Shown: in pieces, positions 8,680 to 18,789 of the stretch
Layout: every line of letters starts with the position of its first letter
Position numbering within the stretch: position 1 is the stretch's first letter
Origin: Ovoidimarina sp963698645
Lineage (GTDB): Bacteria; Pseudomonadota; Alphaproteobacteria; Rhodobacterales; Rhodobacteraceae
Direction: 5' to 3'
Length of the DNA: 64,000 bases
NCBI GenBank assembly: GCA_963698645.1
Contig: CAVORP010000007.1
Location: 682,001 to 746,000 of the forward strand
The notes under the pieces: generated by a model
Told to the model about the DNA's origin: nothing
The model's database searches: none
Seen by the model: the letters and a program-made list of their open reading frames with translations, nothing else
Translations under genes and position numbers: made by a program

Positions 8680-9278
8680 ACGGGGACGCGGCGCGCAGAC
8701 TTCTTGAAGATCTGGTCAACCGGGATGGTGCGCCCTCCTCGGATTTCGATCTGAACAAGAGTGTCGTTCTTCCTGCTGACCGGAGGTTGCGGGACGCGGC
8801 GGTGCTGGTCGCGGTTCGGGAGCGTGCGGGGGTGGCCGAGCTTGTTCTGACAAAGAGGTCTTCGCGGCTGAAGCATCACCCGGGGCAGATCGCGTTCCCG
8901 GGCGGAAAGGTTGACGAGACTGATCTGGGTTTTGAAGCGGCTGCCTTGCGCGAGGCGGAAGAAGAAATCGCGCTTTCGCGCGGCAATGTGGAGTTGCTTG
9001 GCACGATGCCGCCCCACGAGACGGTGACGGGGTTTTCGGTGACGCCGGTGCTGGGCTGGATCAAAAGGGATTTCAGCCCCATCCCGGAGGCGGGGGAGGT
9101 CGCGGAAGTGTTCTTTGTGCCCCTCGCCCATGTGCTTGACCGACGGCAATTCGTGATCGAGTCGCGGCATTGGCGCGGGCAGCGCAGATCATATTATGCC
9201 GTTCCGTGGGGACCCTATTACATTTGGGGTGCAACGGCGCGTATCCTGCGCGCCTTGGCGGACAGGATGGACGCGTGA
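8676..9278 (+). CDS. Nudix hydrolase, CoA pyrophosphatase type (NudL-like)
   Basis: The 200-residue protein has the CoA-pyrophosphatase signature LTKRSSRLKHHPGQ running into IAFPGGKVDETD, then a Nudix box ending REAEEEIAL (about residues 70-105). This group splits coenzyme A or its derivatives to 4'-phosphopantetheine and ADP. No ATG fits the conserved start; TTG at 8676 overlaps the hslO stop (TTGA) and has GAGGCG upstream. The stop overlaps the GTG start of the next gene. CoA as substrate is inferred from the motif. Confidence 0.85.
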   Translation: MNGDAARRLLEDLVNRDGAPSSDFDLNKSVVLPADRRLRDAAVLVAVRERAGVAELVLTKRSSRLKHHPGQIAFPGGKVDETDLGFEAAALREAEEEIALSRGNVELLGTMPPHETVTGFSVTPVLGWIKRDFSPIPEAGEVAEVFFVPLAHVLDRRQFVIESRHWRGQRRSYYAVPWGPYYIWGATARILRALADRMDA

Positions 9279-10432
9279 GCCAGATTTCCGGCAGCTGGGT
9301 GACCGACCCGCAGACCCAATCGGTCATGGCGGTTCTTCAGGGTGCCGGATACCGCGCCCTTTTCGTCGGCGGCTGCGTCCGGGACGCGTTGCTGGGCAGA
9401 CCGGTCGCCGATATCGACATCGCGACCGATGCGTTGCCGGAGATGGTCGTGAAACTGGCCGACGCAGCTGGCTTCAAACCGGTTCCGACAGGGATCGACC
9501 ATGGAACCATTACCGTCGTGACGCGGGATCGCGGCTTTGAAGTGACGACCTTTCGGCGCGATGTGGAAACGGATGGACGCCGGGCTGTCGTGGCCTATTC
9601 CCGCGACCTCGCGGATGATGCGCGCCGTCGCGACCTGACGATCAATGCGCTCTACTCCGAAGCGGATGGCACTGTCATCGATCCGCTTGGGACAGGTCTT
9701 TCAGACCTTGCAAAAGGAATCGTTCGTTTCATTGACGAGGCGGATGCGCGGATTCAGGAAGATTATCTGCGCATTCTGCGCTTTTTCCGGTTCTATGCAT
9801 GGTACGGCAAGACCGATCAGGGTCCTGATCCCGATGCGCTTTCCGCGATTTCCGACAATCTGGATGGCCTGGCCTCTGTTTCGCTTGAACGCATCACCCA
9901 TGAGATGCTGCGTCTGCTTGCCGCGCCTGATCCGACCCCTGCCTTGGCCGCGATGACGGCAACCGGCGTGTTGGCGCGTGTTCTGCCAGGGGCGGACCCA
10001 AGCGGTTTGGGGCCTTTGGTGAATGTGGAGCAGACCTATTCTATCGCACCGGATCCCATTCGGAGGCTTAGCGCGCTCGGGTGCCCGGATGTTGCCCTGC
10101 GGTTGCGTCTTTCGCGCAGGGACGAAAGAGCGCTTGCCGTCCTGCGGGCAGGGATAGAAACCCTCGATGGCCCGCAAGCGCTGGGATACAAGTTGGGGGC
10201 GCAGCATGGCTTGGATGTTGTCCTTCTGCGGTCGGCGCTTGCCGGTACGGAGCTTCTCAAGCGTGATCTGGAACTAGTGATGCGCGGGTCAGAGGCGAAG
10301 ATGCCGATCTCGGCCGCAGATCTTATGCCCGCCTATCGCGGCGGCGCACTGGGTCGCAAACTGGCAGAGCTTGAGGCACGGTGGATCGCTTCGGAATTTA
10401 CCTTGTCCCGAGAGGCTCTCTTGAAGGATTGA
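9275..10432 (+). CDS. cca: CCA tRNA nucleotidyltransferase / poly(A) polymerase family
   Basis: This enzyme adds or repairs the 3' CCA end of tRNAs. The nucleotidyltransferase head lies in the first 150 residues: FVGGCVRDALLGRP is followed by the metal-binding DIDIATDA, then RRRDLTINALYSE (a class II motif), then an RNA-binding segment around RFFRFYAWYG. The 385-residue length is typical of the alphaproteobacterial form. Translation starts at GTG 9275, overlapping the upstream stop (GTGA), so it is coupled to hslO and the Nudix gene. Confidence 0.92.
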   Translation: MSQISGSWVTDPQTQSVMAVLQGAGYRALFVGGCVRDALLGRPVADIDIATDALPEMVVKLADAAGFKPVPTGIDHGTITVVTRDRGFEVTTFRRDVETDGRRAVVAYSRDLADDARRRDLTINALYSEADGTVIDPLGTGLSDLAKGIVRFIDEADARIQEDYLRILRFFRFYAWYGKTDQGPDPDALSAISDNLDGLASVSLERITHEMLRLLAAPDPTPALAAMTATGVLARVLPGADPSGLGPLVNVEQTYSIAPDPIRRLSALGCPDVALRLRLSRRDERALAVLRAGIETLDGPQALGYKLGAQHGLDVVLLRSALAGTELLKRDLELVMRGSEAKMPISAADLMPAYRGGALGRKLAELEARWIASEFTLSREALLKD

Positions 10433-10463
10433 ACGTGGTTGCCTTTTCGTGTCTGAGCGGACC

Positions 10464-11048
10464 ATGGAATTCGATCCACTATATGCGTTTGTCTTTGCCG
10501 GGCTTTTCTCGCCCGGGCCAAACGTCATACTTCTGACAGCTAGCGGTGCCCGGTTCGGATTTCGGCGAACGGTGCCACACGTTCTTGGCGTCGCACTGGG
10601 CGTCGGGATCATCGCAGCATTGACGGGTTTGGGGGTCGGTGCCGTATTGGCGGCGCGTCCGGGCCTTGAGTTCACGCTGAAATGCGGCGCATTCGCGTGG
10701 ATCCTGTGGATGGCGTGGAAGATCTGGACCTCCACGCAATCGACGAAAGCGAAGGAAAGGGACCGCCCGTTCACACTGTTCGAGGCCATTCTGTTTCAGT
10801 GGGTGAACCCCAAACTCTGGGCAGTGGCCCTTGCTGCATCATCCGGATATGCGATTGGACTTGCTCCGGAGAAGGAAGCATTGCGTCTTGCCAGCGCGTT
10901 CTCGGGGATCAATCTTTTCGTCTGCCTTTTCTGGAGTTTTGCCGGCAGCTTGCTGTCTTACTTGCTGTCCAGCCCGCCGATCTGGAAAGGGTTCATGCGG
11001 GGGATGGCCGTTCTCCTGGCAATATCGGGTGCGATGGTTTTCCTGTAA
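10464..11048 (+). CDS. LysE/RhtB-family amino-acid exporter
   Basis: This is a 194-residue inner-membrane protein with about six hydrophobic segments. The family motif near the start is SPGPNVILLTASGARFGFR. LysE/RhtB proteins export amino acids such as lysine, threonine or homoserine lactones; the substrate here cannot be read from sequence. The ATG at 10464 gives the conserved N-terminus; a GTG at 10449 is in frame. It follows the cca gene by about 30 bases on the same strand. Confidence 0.85.
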   Translation: MEFDPLYAFVFAGLFSPGPNVILLTASGARFGFRRTVPHVLGVALGVGIIAALTGLGVGAVLAARPGLEFTLKCGAFAWILWMAWKIWTSTQSTKAKERDRPFTLFEAILFQWVNPKLWAVALAASSGYAIGLAPEKEALRLASAFSGINLFVCLFWSFAGSLLSYLLSSPPIWKGFMRGMAVLLAISGAMVFL

Positions 11049-11092
11049 CCAAATCCGGGCTATATCAGCGGCAGAGCTGAAAGGCATCCCCG

Positions 11093-12938
11093 GTGTTCCG
11101 CTTCTTCGAAAACCTGGTCGACCCGTATGTCGCATACGAGGAGAACGACCGGCCGCCGACGCGTCTCTGGCCGTTCATGAGAGACTATTCCCGCCCATTC
11201 ACCGGGGTGTTTTGGGCTGCGGGTATCGCATCCGTCGTCGTTGCGGTCGTGGAAATTTGGCTCATCGCCTATATGGGTCGGGTCGTCGATATCCTGTCGG
11301 ACAGCGGACCGACCGAGATGTGGGCCCAATACGGGACAGAGCTCTTGCTTGTCGCTGGATTTCATCCTGATCGTGCGGCCCTTGTTGCAAGCTCTCGACG
11401 TGGCGCTTCTCAACAACACGATCCTTCCGAATTTCGGGACGCTTATCCGCTGGCGCGCCCATAGGCATGTCCTGCGCCAGTCCGTCGGCTGGTTCGAGAA
11501 CGATTTCGCGGGCCGTATCGCGAACCGGATCATGCAGACGCCCCCGGCAGCGGGGGAGGCCGTGTTTCAGCTCTTCGACGCGCTGACCTTTTCGATTGCC
11601 TACTTCGTCGGGGCCGCCGTGCTGCTGTCGCAAGGCGACCCAAGGCTTGCCGTGCCGCTTCTGATCTGGGTCCTGCTGTACGGTGTTCTGGTCTGGTGGA
11701 CGACGACACGTGTCGGCCCTGCTTCCAAGGAGGCGTCGGATGCACGAAGTGCGGTCACTGGGCGGGTTGTCGACAGCTATACCAACATTCATTCGGTCAA
11801 GATGTTCGCGCATCATGACCGGGAGATGGATTATGCCCGGGAGGCGATAGAGCGGTCGCGGGAGACGTTCCAGGCCGAGATGCGGATCTACACGATCATG
11901 GATGTCACCCTGACGTTCCTGAACGGGCTTTTGATTATCGGATGCGTGGGATGGGCGATCTGGCTGTGGATGATCGGATCGGCTTCGGTAGGTGTCGTGG
12001 CGGCGGCGACGGCCGTGGCGCTGCGGCTGAACGCCATGACGGGCTGGATCATGTGGGCTCTAACCAGCTTCTTCAGAAATCTTGGCGTGATCTCGGAGGG
12101 TATGGAGACGATCGCACATCCGATTGCGCTGGTCGACAAACCCGGCGCAAAGGACCTCGACCTGAGCAGGGGCGAAGTCGTTTTCTCGGATCTGGGCCAC
12201 CACTATGGCAAGGGTGCAGGCGGTATCAGCTCGATCGATCTCGTGATCGGGTCCGGCGAGAAAATCGGGCTTGTCGGGCGGTCCGGAGCGGGCAAGTCGA
12301 CGCTCGTCAAGCTCCTGTTGCGGTTCTACGATCCCGACAACGGAACAATTACGATCGACGGTCAGGATATAGCCGGGGTGACCCAGCACAGCCTGCGCAG
12401 GTCGATCGGAATGGTGCAGCAGGATTCGTCGCTGATGCACAGATCGATCCGCGACAACATTCTGTACGGTCGCCCAGATGCCAACGAGGCGGAGGTGGTT
12501 GCCGCTGCAGAACGTGCACAGGCGCACCAATTCATTCTGGATCTGGAGGATTCCGAGGGTCGGCGCGGATACGATGCGCATGTCGGCGAGCGGGGGGTCA
12601 AGCTTTCGGGTGGTCAGCGCCAGAGAATTGCGCTGGCCCGAGTGATTCTGAAGGATGCGCCAATCCTCGTAATGGATGAAGCAACGAGCGCGCTGGACAG
12701 CGAAGTCGAGGCCGCCATTCAGGACACGCTTTATGGGATCATGGAGGGTAAGACGGTGATTGCCATTGCGCATCGTCTGTCGACCCTCAACCGGATGGAC
12801 CGGATTCTCGTGATGGATGATGGTCGCATCATTGAGGATGGGAGCCATGAGGCCCTGTTGAAGGCCGGCGGGCTTTATGCCCGGTTCTGGAGCCGTCAGT
12901 CGGGCGGGTTCATCGGAACGGTCGAGGCTGCAGAATGA
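11093..12938 (+). CDS. ABC exporter half-transporter (permease-ATPase), first of a pair; one frameshift
   Basis: The protein fuses an N-terminal six-helix membrane domain to a C-terminal ATPase: Walker A GRSGAGKST, signature LSGGQRQRIALAR, Walker B ILVMDEATSALD. The frame breaks near 11361, where GGATTTCATC has one T too many; removing it joins ELLLVAG to FILIVRPLLQALDVAL. Its stop overlaps the ATG of a second half-transporter, so the two probably form a heterodimer that exports a lipid, peptide or drug-like substrate. The substrate is unknown. Confidence 0.85.
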
Positions 12939-14765
12939 AGCCGGGTGACTGGATCGATGCCTTTCAACCGGCGGATAGCCCACCGCCGCAGTCGCTGGGT
13001 GCATTTTTCCGCTGGGCCCTGCGCGGTTCCATGCCAGTTCTGCTTTTCGCGGCGCTCTTGTCTGCGATTGCGGGGACGCTAGAGGTCGTGACCGCCTTTA
13101 TCCTTGGGGCGGTGGTCGACCGGGCTATTGCCGAAGGGCCGGTCGCGTTCTTCGCAGATAACTGGCTTCTGCTGACCGGGTTCGTCCTGTTTTTCGTTGT
13201 GGTCCGGCCTGTTGCGTTCGGTCTGAGTTCGGCCGCGAATTCCATTGTCGTGATGCCGAACATCAACCCGCTTGTCCTGTCGCGGCTCAATCGCTGGACA
13301 CTTGGACAGTCGGTGACGTTCTTCGACGACGATTTTGCAGGGCGACTCGCGCAGAAGCAGATGCAGACCTCGCGCGCGGTTACGGATGTTGCGAGCGAAA
13401 TGATCAACGTGGTGGCCTTTGCACTGGCGTCCCTCGTGGGGTCGGTGTTGCTTCTGACGTCCATCAACTGGCGTATGGCGCTGAGTTTGGCGATCTGGTT
13501 GTGTCTCTATTTCGCGCTGATCAGGTATTTCCTTCCCGAAGTGCGCAAACGGTCGACGGCCCGAGCCGGTGCAAGAGCGATGGTGTCGGGCCAGATCGTC
13601 GACACGATCACCAATATCAAAACCGTCAAGCTCTTCGCGCATGCGGAGTTCGAGGATCGTGCCGCGCTGGGTGCGATGGAGACGTTCCGTAGGCGTGCCC
13701 TGAACTACGGCTATACGGCTGCAATATTCCGGTTCTCGCTCATGGCGTTGGCCGGGACACTTCCTGTCCTGCTTATCGGTGGAACGCTCATGCTGTGGAC
13801 CCGTGGGATGGCCACACCGGGTGACATCGCGGCGGCGGGGGCGGTTTCAATTCGGATTGCCCAGATGACCGGTTGGGTCAGTTTCACGCTTATGGCGATC
13901 TATTCGAGTGTCGGCGAGGTTGAGGATGGCATGCGGACGCTTGCGCGACGGGACCGGCTGACAGATGCGGAAGATGCACAGGAACTTGTCGGAACAGGCG
14001 AGATCAGGTTCGAGGATGTCGATTTCGCGTATGGTCGTGAAACCGGTGGCGTCGAGCGGATCAACCTGACCGTCGCTCCCGGAGAGAAACTCGGGATCGT
14101 CGGTGCCTCGGGAGCGGGCAAATCGACGCTTGTCGCGCTATTGCTGCGTTTCTACGACCCGGAGGCCGGACGCATCACGATAGGCGGGCAAGATCTGCTC
14201 AACGTCTCGCAGGAAAGCCTGCGGCGGGCGATCGGGATGGTTACTCAGGAGACGGCGATGTTCAATCGCTCGGCCCGCGAGAATATCCTCTATGGGCGTC
14301 CGGAAGCGTCGGAAGAGGAGATGATCGAGGCAGCCCGGCAAGCCGAAGCGCACGAGTTCATTCTTGGGCTTCGGGACCATATGGGGCGCACGGGGTACGA
14401 CGCGCATCTTGGCGAACGCGGCGTGAAGCTTTCGGGAGGGCAGCGGCAGAGAATCGCATTGGCCCGCGCGATACTGAAGGACGCGCCGTTCCTTGTTCTG
14501 GACGAGGCAACGAGTGCTCTGGACAGCGAAGTCGAAGCATCCATCCAGACAGCGCTCGAGCGTGTCATGAAGGGGAAGACCGTGCTGGCCATCGCACACC
14601 GGCTTTCGACCCTTTCACATATGGACCGGATTGTCGTGCTGGATCAGGGGCCATATCGTAGAACAGGGAACGCACAAGGAGTTGCTTGCGCAGGGCGGGC
14701 TTTATGCGCGCTTCTGGAACAGGCAATCTGGCGGATTTCTTGGGTCGCAAGAGGCAGCCGAGTGA
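12935..14765 (+). CDS. ABC exporter half-transporter (permease-ATPase), second of a pair; one frameshift
   Basis: It has the same layout as the preceding gene: a membrane domain of about 330 residues, then an ATPase with GASGAGKST, LSGGQRQRIALAR and FLVLDEATSALD. A surplus G in GATCAGGGGCC near 14648 breaks the frame. Without it the protein ends with VEQGTHKELLAQGG and then a short tail, with stop at 14763-14765. Read literally, the raw frame instead runs on into the next gene and makes a false fusion of 1024 residues. Both ATP sites look catalytically complete, unlike heterodimeric exporters with one degenerate site. Confidence 0.85.
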
Positions 14766-16009
14766 CGCTGAACATCAAGCGTTTGGGGCATCTTGGGGAA
14801 GGCGTTGCCGATGGTCCCATCTTTGTTGCACGCGCCTTGCCTGGCGAAGTCGTGGATGGTGATGTGATCGACGGACGGATCACTGCGCCACGCATTCTCA
14901 CGCCATCGCCGGACCGGGTTCGTGCGCCTTGTCCGCACTACAAGGCATGCGGTGGCTGTGCTTTGATGCACGCCAGCAATGCTTTCGTCGCCGGTTGGAA
15001 ACGGGATGTGGTGCGGCGCGCCTTGCAGTCGCAGGACCTCGATCCGGAGGTGACCGGGCCCGATACATCGCCGCCACGCTCGCGCCGACGGGCCGTCCTG
15101 TCGGCCCGGAGATTGAAATCGGGTGTCGTGGTGGGGTTCCATGGGCGCGCGTCCGGTACGATCATTCCCGTCCCCGAATGCCATCTTTTGGCTCCAGAAC
15201 TCTTGGCTGCCGTCCCCACTTGCGAGGGGATCACGGCACGTCTTGGATCGCGGAAGGGCGAGATGAAATTCACGCTGACCCTTTCGGAGGCAGGCGTTGA
15301 CCTGTGTTTCGAAGGCGGGCGCACATTGGTTGGTCCTGAGCGCATGGAGCTTGCTCAGCTTGCCGAGGCGGCCAATCTTGCCCGGCTGGCATCGGGAACG
15401 GACGTGATCGTCGAACGGAGGGCGCCCGTTCAGATCTTTGGTTCGGCGCACGTCGTGCCTCCGCCCGGGGCGTTTCTTCAGGCCACTGCCGAGGGCGAAG
15501 CGGCTTTGGTCGGGGCGGTAAGGGATGCCATAGGGCCGGCGCGACTTGTCGCGGATCTGTTCGCCGGCTGTGGGACATTTGCCCTTGCCCTTGCATCGCA
15601 GTCGGAAGTGCACGCTGTGGAGAGCTCGCATGACATGTTGGCGGCGCTAGACCGCGGATGGCGGTTTGGAACCGGCCTGAAACCCGTGACGACAGAGACG
15701 CGGGACTTGTTTCGCCAACCACTCCTTAACGACGAGCTTGACCGGTTCGATGCGGTCGTGATCGATCCGCCACGTGCAGGAGCGCTGGCGCAGATGCAGG
15801 AACTTGCCCAATCAAGCGTGCCGCGGATCGCTGCGGTTTCATGCAATCCAGTTACTTTCGCGCGGGACGCCAAGGTGCTGGTTGCCGGCGGCTATCGGCT
15901 TGTATCGGTTCGGGTCGTGGATCAATTCCGCTGGAGTGCGCATGTGGAACTTGCGGCGTCCTTCGTGCGCGACCATATCGCGGTCGGTGCCGTGAAGAAG
16001 GAAAGATAA
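14762..16009 (+). CDS. Class I SAM-dependent RNA methyltransferase, RlmD/TrmA family
   Basis: The protein methylates uridine C5 in rRNA or tRNA. An N-terminal TRAM-like segment (LNIKRLGHLGEGVADG) precedes a [4Fe-4S] cysteine cluster CPHYKACGGC near residue 60, with a further Cys near 143. The SAM motif DLFAGCGTFAL is near residue 265, IDPPRAG lies further on, and the catalytic cysteine is C361 in VSCNP. The start is GTG at 14762, overlapping the ABC gene stop (GTGA). Length is about 415 residues. The exact target base (23S m5U1939, m5U747 or tRNA m5U54) cannot be assigned. Confidence 0.9.
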   Translation: MTLNIKRLGHLGEGVADGPIFVARALPGEVVDGDVIDGRITAPRILTPSPDRVRAPCPHYKACGGCALMHASNAFVAGWKRDVVRRALQSQDLDPEVTGPDTSPPRSRRRAVLSARRLKSGVVVGFHGRASGTIIPVPECHLLAPELLAAVPTCEGITARLGSRKGEMKFTLTLSEAGVDLCFEGGRTLVGPERMELAQLAEAANLARLASGTDVIVERRAPVQIFGSAHVVPPPGAFLQATAEGEAALVGAVRDAIGPARLVADLFAGCGTFALALASQSEVHAVESSHDMLAALDRGWRFGTGLKPVTTETRDLFRQPLLNDELDRFDAVVIDPPRAGALAQMQELAQSSVPRIAAVSCNPVTFARDAKVLVAGGYRLVSVRVVDQFRWSAHVELAASFVRDHIAVGAVKKER

Positions 16010-16783
16010 GTGCGTAAATCAATCGGTGACTGGCTCGAGCGCCCCGGGGTGAGGAATGCGATCATTGCGGTGATCCTGTTCAATGCGGTGATCCTCGGAC
16101 TGGAGACTTCGGACCCGGTGATGGACCGGTTCGGGGCGCTTGTTCTGCTGCTCGACAAGGCTTGTCTTGCGGTCTTCGTGATCGAGATCGCGCTGAAGCT
16201 GTTTGCGCATGGCGGACGGTTCTTTCGATCCGGCTGGAACGTTTTCGACTTCACGATCGTGGGAATTGCGCTGGTGCCGGGGGCGCACAGCTTTGGGGTA
16301 TTGCGGGCCTTGCGGATTCTTCGTGTCCTTCGGGTCATTTCCGCGGCGCCAAGGCTGCGGCGCGTGGTCGAAGGGTTCATCACGGCGCTACCGGGAATGG
16401 GCTCGGTCTTTCTGCTGATGACGATCATTTTCTACATCGGTGCCGTCATGGCGACGAAGCTGTTTTCGGACAGCTTTCCACAATGGTTTGGTAGCCTTGG
16501 GCAGAGCGCCTATTCCCTGTTCCAGATCATGACGCTGGAAAGCTGGTCGATGGGCATCGTGCGCCCTGTGATGGAAATCTATCCCTATGCCTGGGCGTTC
16601 TTTTTGCCGTTCATTATGGTGACGACGTTCGCTGTCGTGAACCTTTTGGTTGGCTTGATCGTGAATTCGATGCAGGACGCGCACAATGTCGAAGAAGGTG
16701 AGAAGACCGAGGCCTACCGGGATGAGGTCTTGCTGCGGCTCGCCGAGATCGAGCGACGGTTGAGCGAGCGCGATCAGGGGTAG
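16010..16783 (+). CDS. Bacterial voltage-gated sodium channel (NaChBac/NavAb family)
   Basis: This 257-residue protein is a single six-helix ion-channel subunit that would assemble as a tetramer. The S4 voltage sensor at about residues 97-118 has regularly spaced arginines (RALRILRVLRVI, then RLRRVV). The selectivity filter TLESWS is at residues 175-180, the same as in characterised bacterial sodium channels, with conserved MGIVRPV after it. S6 (FAVVNLLVGLIVNSMQ) leads into a C-terminal coiled coil (EVLLRLAEIERRLSE). The GTG start abuts the stop of the methyltransferase. Confidence 0.93.
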   Translation: MRKSIGDWLERPGVRNAIIAVILFNAVILGLETSDPVMDRFGALVLLLDKACLAVFVIEIALKLFAHGGRFFRSGWNVFDFTIVGIALVPGAHSFGVLRALRILRVLRVISAAPRLRRVVEGFITALPGMGSVFLLMTIIFYIGAVMATKLFSDSFPQWFGSLGQSAYSLFQIMTLESWSMGIVRPVMEIYPYAWAFFLPFIMVTTFAVVNLLVGLIVNSMQDAHNVEEGEKTEAYRDEVLLRLAEIERRLSERDQG

Positions 16784-17265
16784 ATGCTGATCGGTGTGCC
16801 ATCCCGGACCATTGCATAGATATCTTCGATTTCGTCATTGGTGACGGCGATGCATCCCCATGTCCAATCGTCGCGACCGGCGAAGGGATTCGGTGTGCCG
16901 TGAATGAAGATGTCGCCGCCAGGCGACTGTCCGAGGCCGCGTGCAACCTCGACATCGTTCGCATTGGGATAGGAGATACCGATCGACAAATGGAAGCTTG
17001 AGTTCGGATTGCGTCGGTCGATGATATATTCTCCTTCCGGCGTCCGCCCGTCGCCTTCGATCACCTTGTGTCCGTCGGGCGCAAAGCCCAGTTCGAAGTC
17101 GAATGCACGCAATGCTGTGTCGTGATGCATCAGGTACATCCGCCGATTTTCCTTGAAAACAAGGATCCGCGTCACCTCGGGTCCGTTATAGGTCTTGAAC
17201 TTCGAAGCGCATCCGGACAGCGCCATGACCACGGCCAAAAGGCCCGCCACCAAAAACCTGCTCAT
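16774..17265 (-). CDS. L,D-transpeptidase-fold (YkuD) lipoprotein
   Basis: The 163-residue protein starts with a lipoprotein signal, lipobox LSGC at about residues 15-18, so it should be anchored to a membrane. The catalytic region reads IFIHGTPNPF, then DDWTWGCIAVTNDEI, carrying the His and Cys expected in YkuD enzymes. TWGCIAVTN resembles the DpaA/YafK-type subgroup, which cuts or rearranges links to peptidoglycan, more than classical SHGCIR enzymes; this subgroup call is from memory. It overlaps the channel gene end by 10 bases (convergent). Confidence 0.85.
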   Translation of the reverse strand: MSRFLVAGLLAVVMALSGCASKFKTYNGPEVTRILVFKENRRMYLMHHDTALRAFDFELGFAPDGHKVIEGDGRTPEGEYIIDRRNPNSSFHLSIGISYPNANDVEVARGLGQSPGGDIFIHGTPNPFAGRDDWTWGCIAVTNDEIEDIYAMVRDGTPISIYP

Positions 17266-17441
17266 CTCTGCCCGCCTATACGTTTGCGATGCCTCTTTTG
17301 CGGACTTTAGCTGATGGAGATCGTCGGGGGAACAGGATTTCAAAGATCGGAACCGCGATCCGAAGCGGAAACTGATCCAATTGCCCGCCATAAGCGTAAG
17401 TTGGATTAGACAGCCTCAAAGTTTACATTTGCGGAGACCTC

Positions 17442-17792
17442 ATGGTCGATCTGATAAACATCCTGCTTGCCTGCATCAGCATTGGCCTTGGCGCCATCGG
17501 ATGGCTGGCGCCCCGATACACGATGCAACTTCTTGATATGGCGCCGGTGGGCAGCACGATGGGCTTGTCCGAGATCCGTGCTGCATCCGGGGCGTTGTTC
17601 ATCGGCCTGGGCGTCGGCGCATTGCTGCTTGGGACGCCAATCGGTTTTGCAATGGTCGGATTTGCATGGGCGGGGGCGGCGATAGGCCGACTGACATCAA
17701 TCCTTGCAGACGGGTATCAGAACACCCGCAAGATAACGTTCTTTGTGGTGGAAGCTTCGGTCGCTGGGGTCCTTCTGGCGATCAACCTGTGA
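17442..17792 (+). CDS. DUF4345-like small membrane protein
   Basis: This 116-residue protein has about four hydrophobic segments (LLACISIGLGAIGWLAP, ALFIGLGVGALLLG, MVGFAWAGAAIGRL, VVEASVAGVLLAINL) and a conserved EIRAASG near residue 44. It resembles DUF4345 proteins, whose function is not known. It stands alone, divergent from the YkuD lipoprotein and convergent with mbfA, 3 bases from the mbfA stop. Confidence 0.7.
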   Translation: MVDLINILLACISIGLGAIGWLAPRYTMQLLDMAPVGSTMGLSEIRAASGALFIGLGVGALLLGTPIGFAMVGFAWAGAAIGRLTSILADGYQNTRKITFFVVEASVAGVLLAINL

Positions 17793-17795
17793 CGC

Positions 17796-18773
17796 CTATC
17801 CGGAGCCGATTAGAATACCGGCACCAAGAACCAGACCACCGCCAAGAACGACCTGAAGCGCAGCCCGGAAAAATGGCGTTTCCATATACCGGTTCTGAAT
17901 CCAGGCAATTGCCCAAAGTTCGAAAAAGACGACAATTATCGCTGTGATTGTAGCGGTCCAGAAATCGGAGATGAGATACGGCAAGGCATGACCGAGACCG
18001 CCTAGTGTTGTCATCACGCCTGACGCAATTCCGCGTTTAAGCGGACTTCCGCGTCCGGAAAGCTCTCCATCATCGGACGCAGCTTCGGTGAATCCCATGG
18101 ATATTCCTGCGCCTACCGAAGCTGCCAGGCCGACAAGGAACGTGTTCCAGGTATCGCCGGTGGCAAAGGCGGCCGCAAATATGGGGGCCAGGGTGGAGAC
18201 CGAACCATCCATCAGTCCCGCCAAGCCGGGCTGGACCCATGTGAGGACGAATTGGCGATGTGCATCCCGATCTTCGCGGGAAACGGCATCTTCGGTCAGG
18301 TGGGTTTCGGCGAGATCGGCGGCGCTCTGTTCGTGGCCTGCCTCTGCGGCGGCCAGCGTTCCGAGAAGTTTCCGTGTATCCGCGTCCTGCGTACGTTGCG
18401 CGGCCTTTTCATAGAACCTCTGCGCCTCGGTCTCCATGTCGCCAGCGATGTCACGCATCTTTTCGAGGGGGAGTTGCTCCATCAACCACACGGGGCGGCG
18501 CGCATAGAAGCCCGAGACATGCTCGCGCCGGATCAGAGGGATCGTTTCTCCGAAACGTTGGACATGCAGATCGATCAGGCGCTTTCGATGACTGTCCTCT
18601 TCGGCGGCCATCCCCTCGAACACCGCCGCGGTCGAGGGAAACTCCGTACGCAGCTTTTGCGCGAATCCACGATAGATCCGTGCATCGTCTTCTTCGGAAG
18701 AAATTGCGAGAGCGATCATTTCCTGATCGGAAAGATCATGGAAGCGCTTCCGCCCCGACAACATTGATCGCAT
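17796..18773 (-). CDS. mbfA: Membrane-bound ferritin-like iron exporter MbfA
   Basis: The 325-residue protein joins an N-terminal ferritin-like di-iron domain (residues 1-150; repeated Glu/His ligands in SSEEDDARIY, AAEEDSHRKR, METEAQRFYE, EAGHEQS) to a C-terminal VIT1-type transporter domain with about five membrane helices. MbfA homologues in Agrobacterium and Bradyrhizobium export iron and protect against iron and peroxide stress under Irr control. The ATG at 18773 has GAGG upstream. An Irr-type operator lies about 25 bases before the start, which fits that regulation. Confidence 0.92.
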   Translation of the reverse strand: MRSMLSGRKRFHDLSDQEMIALAISSEEDDARIYRGFAQKLRTEFPSTAAVFEGMAAEEDSHRKRLIDLHVQRFGETIPLIRREHVSGFYARRPVWLMEQLPLEKMRDIAGDMETEAQRFYEKAAQRTQDADTRKLLGTLAAAEAGHEQSAADLAETHLTEDAVSREDRDAHRQFVLTWVQPGLAGLMDGSVSTLAPIFAAAFATGDTWNTFLVGLAASVGAGISMGFTEAASDDGELSGRGSPLKRGIASGVMTTLGGLGHALPYLISDFWTATITAIIVVFFELWAIAWIQNRYMETPFFRAALQVVLGGGLVLGAGILIGSG

Positions 18774-18789
18774 GAGATGCCTCGACTAC

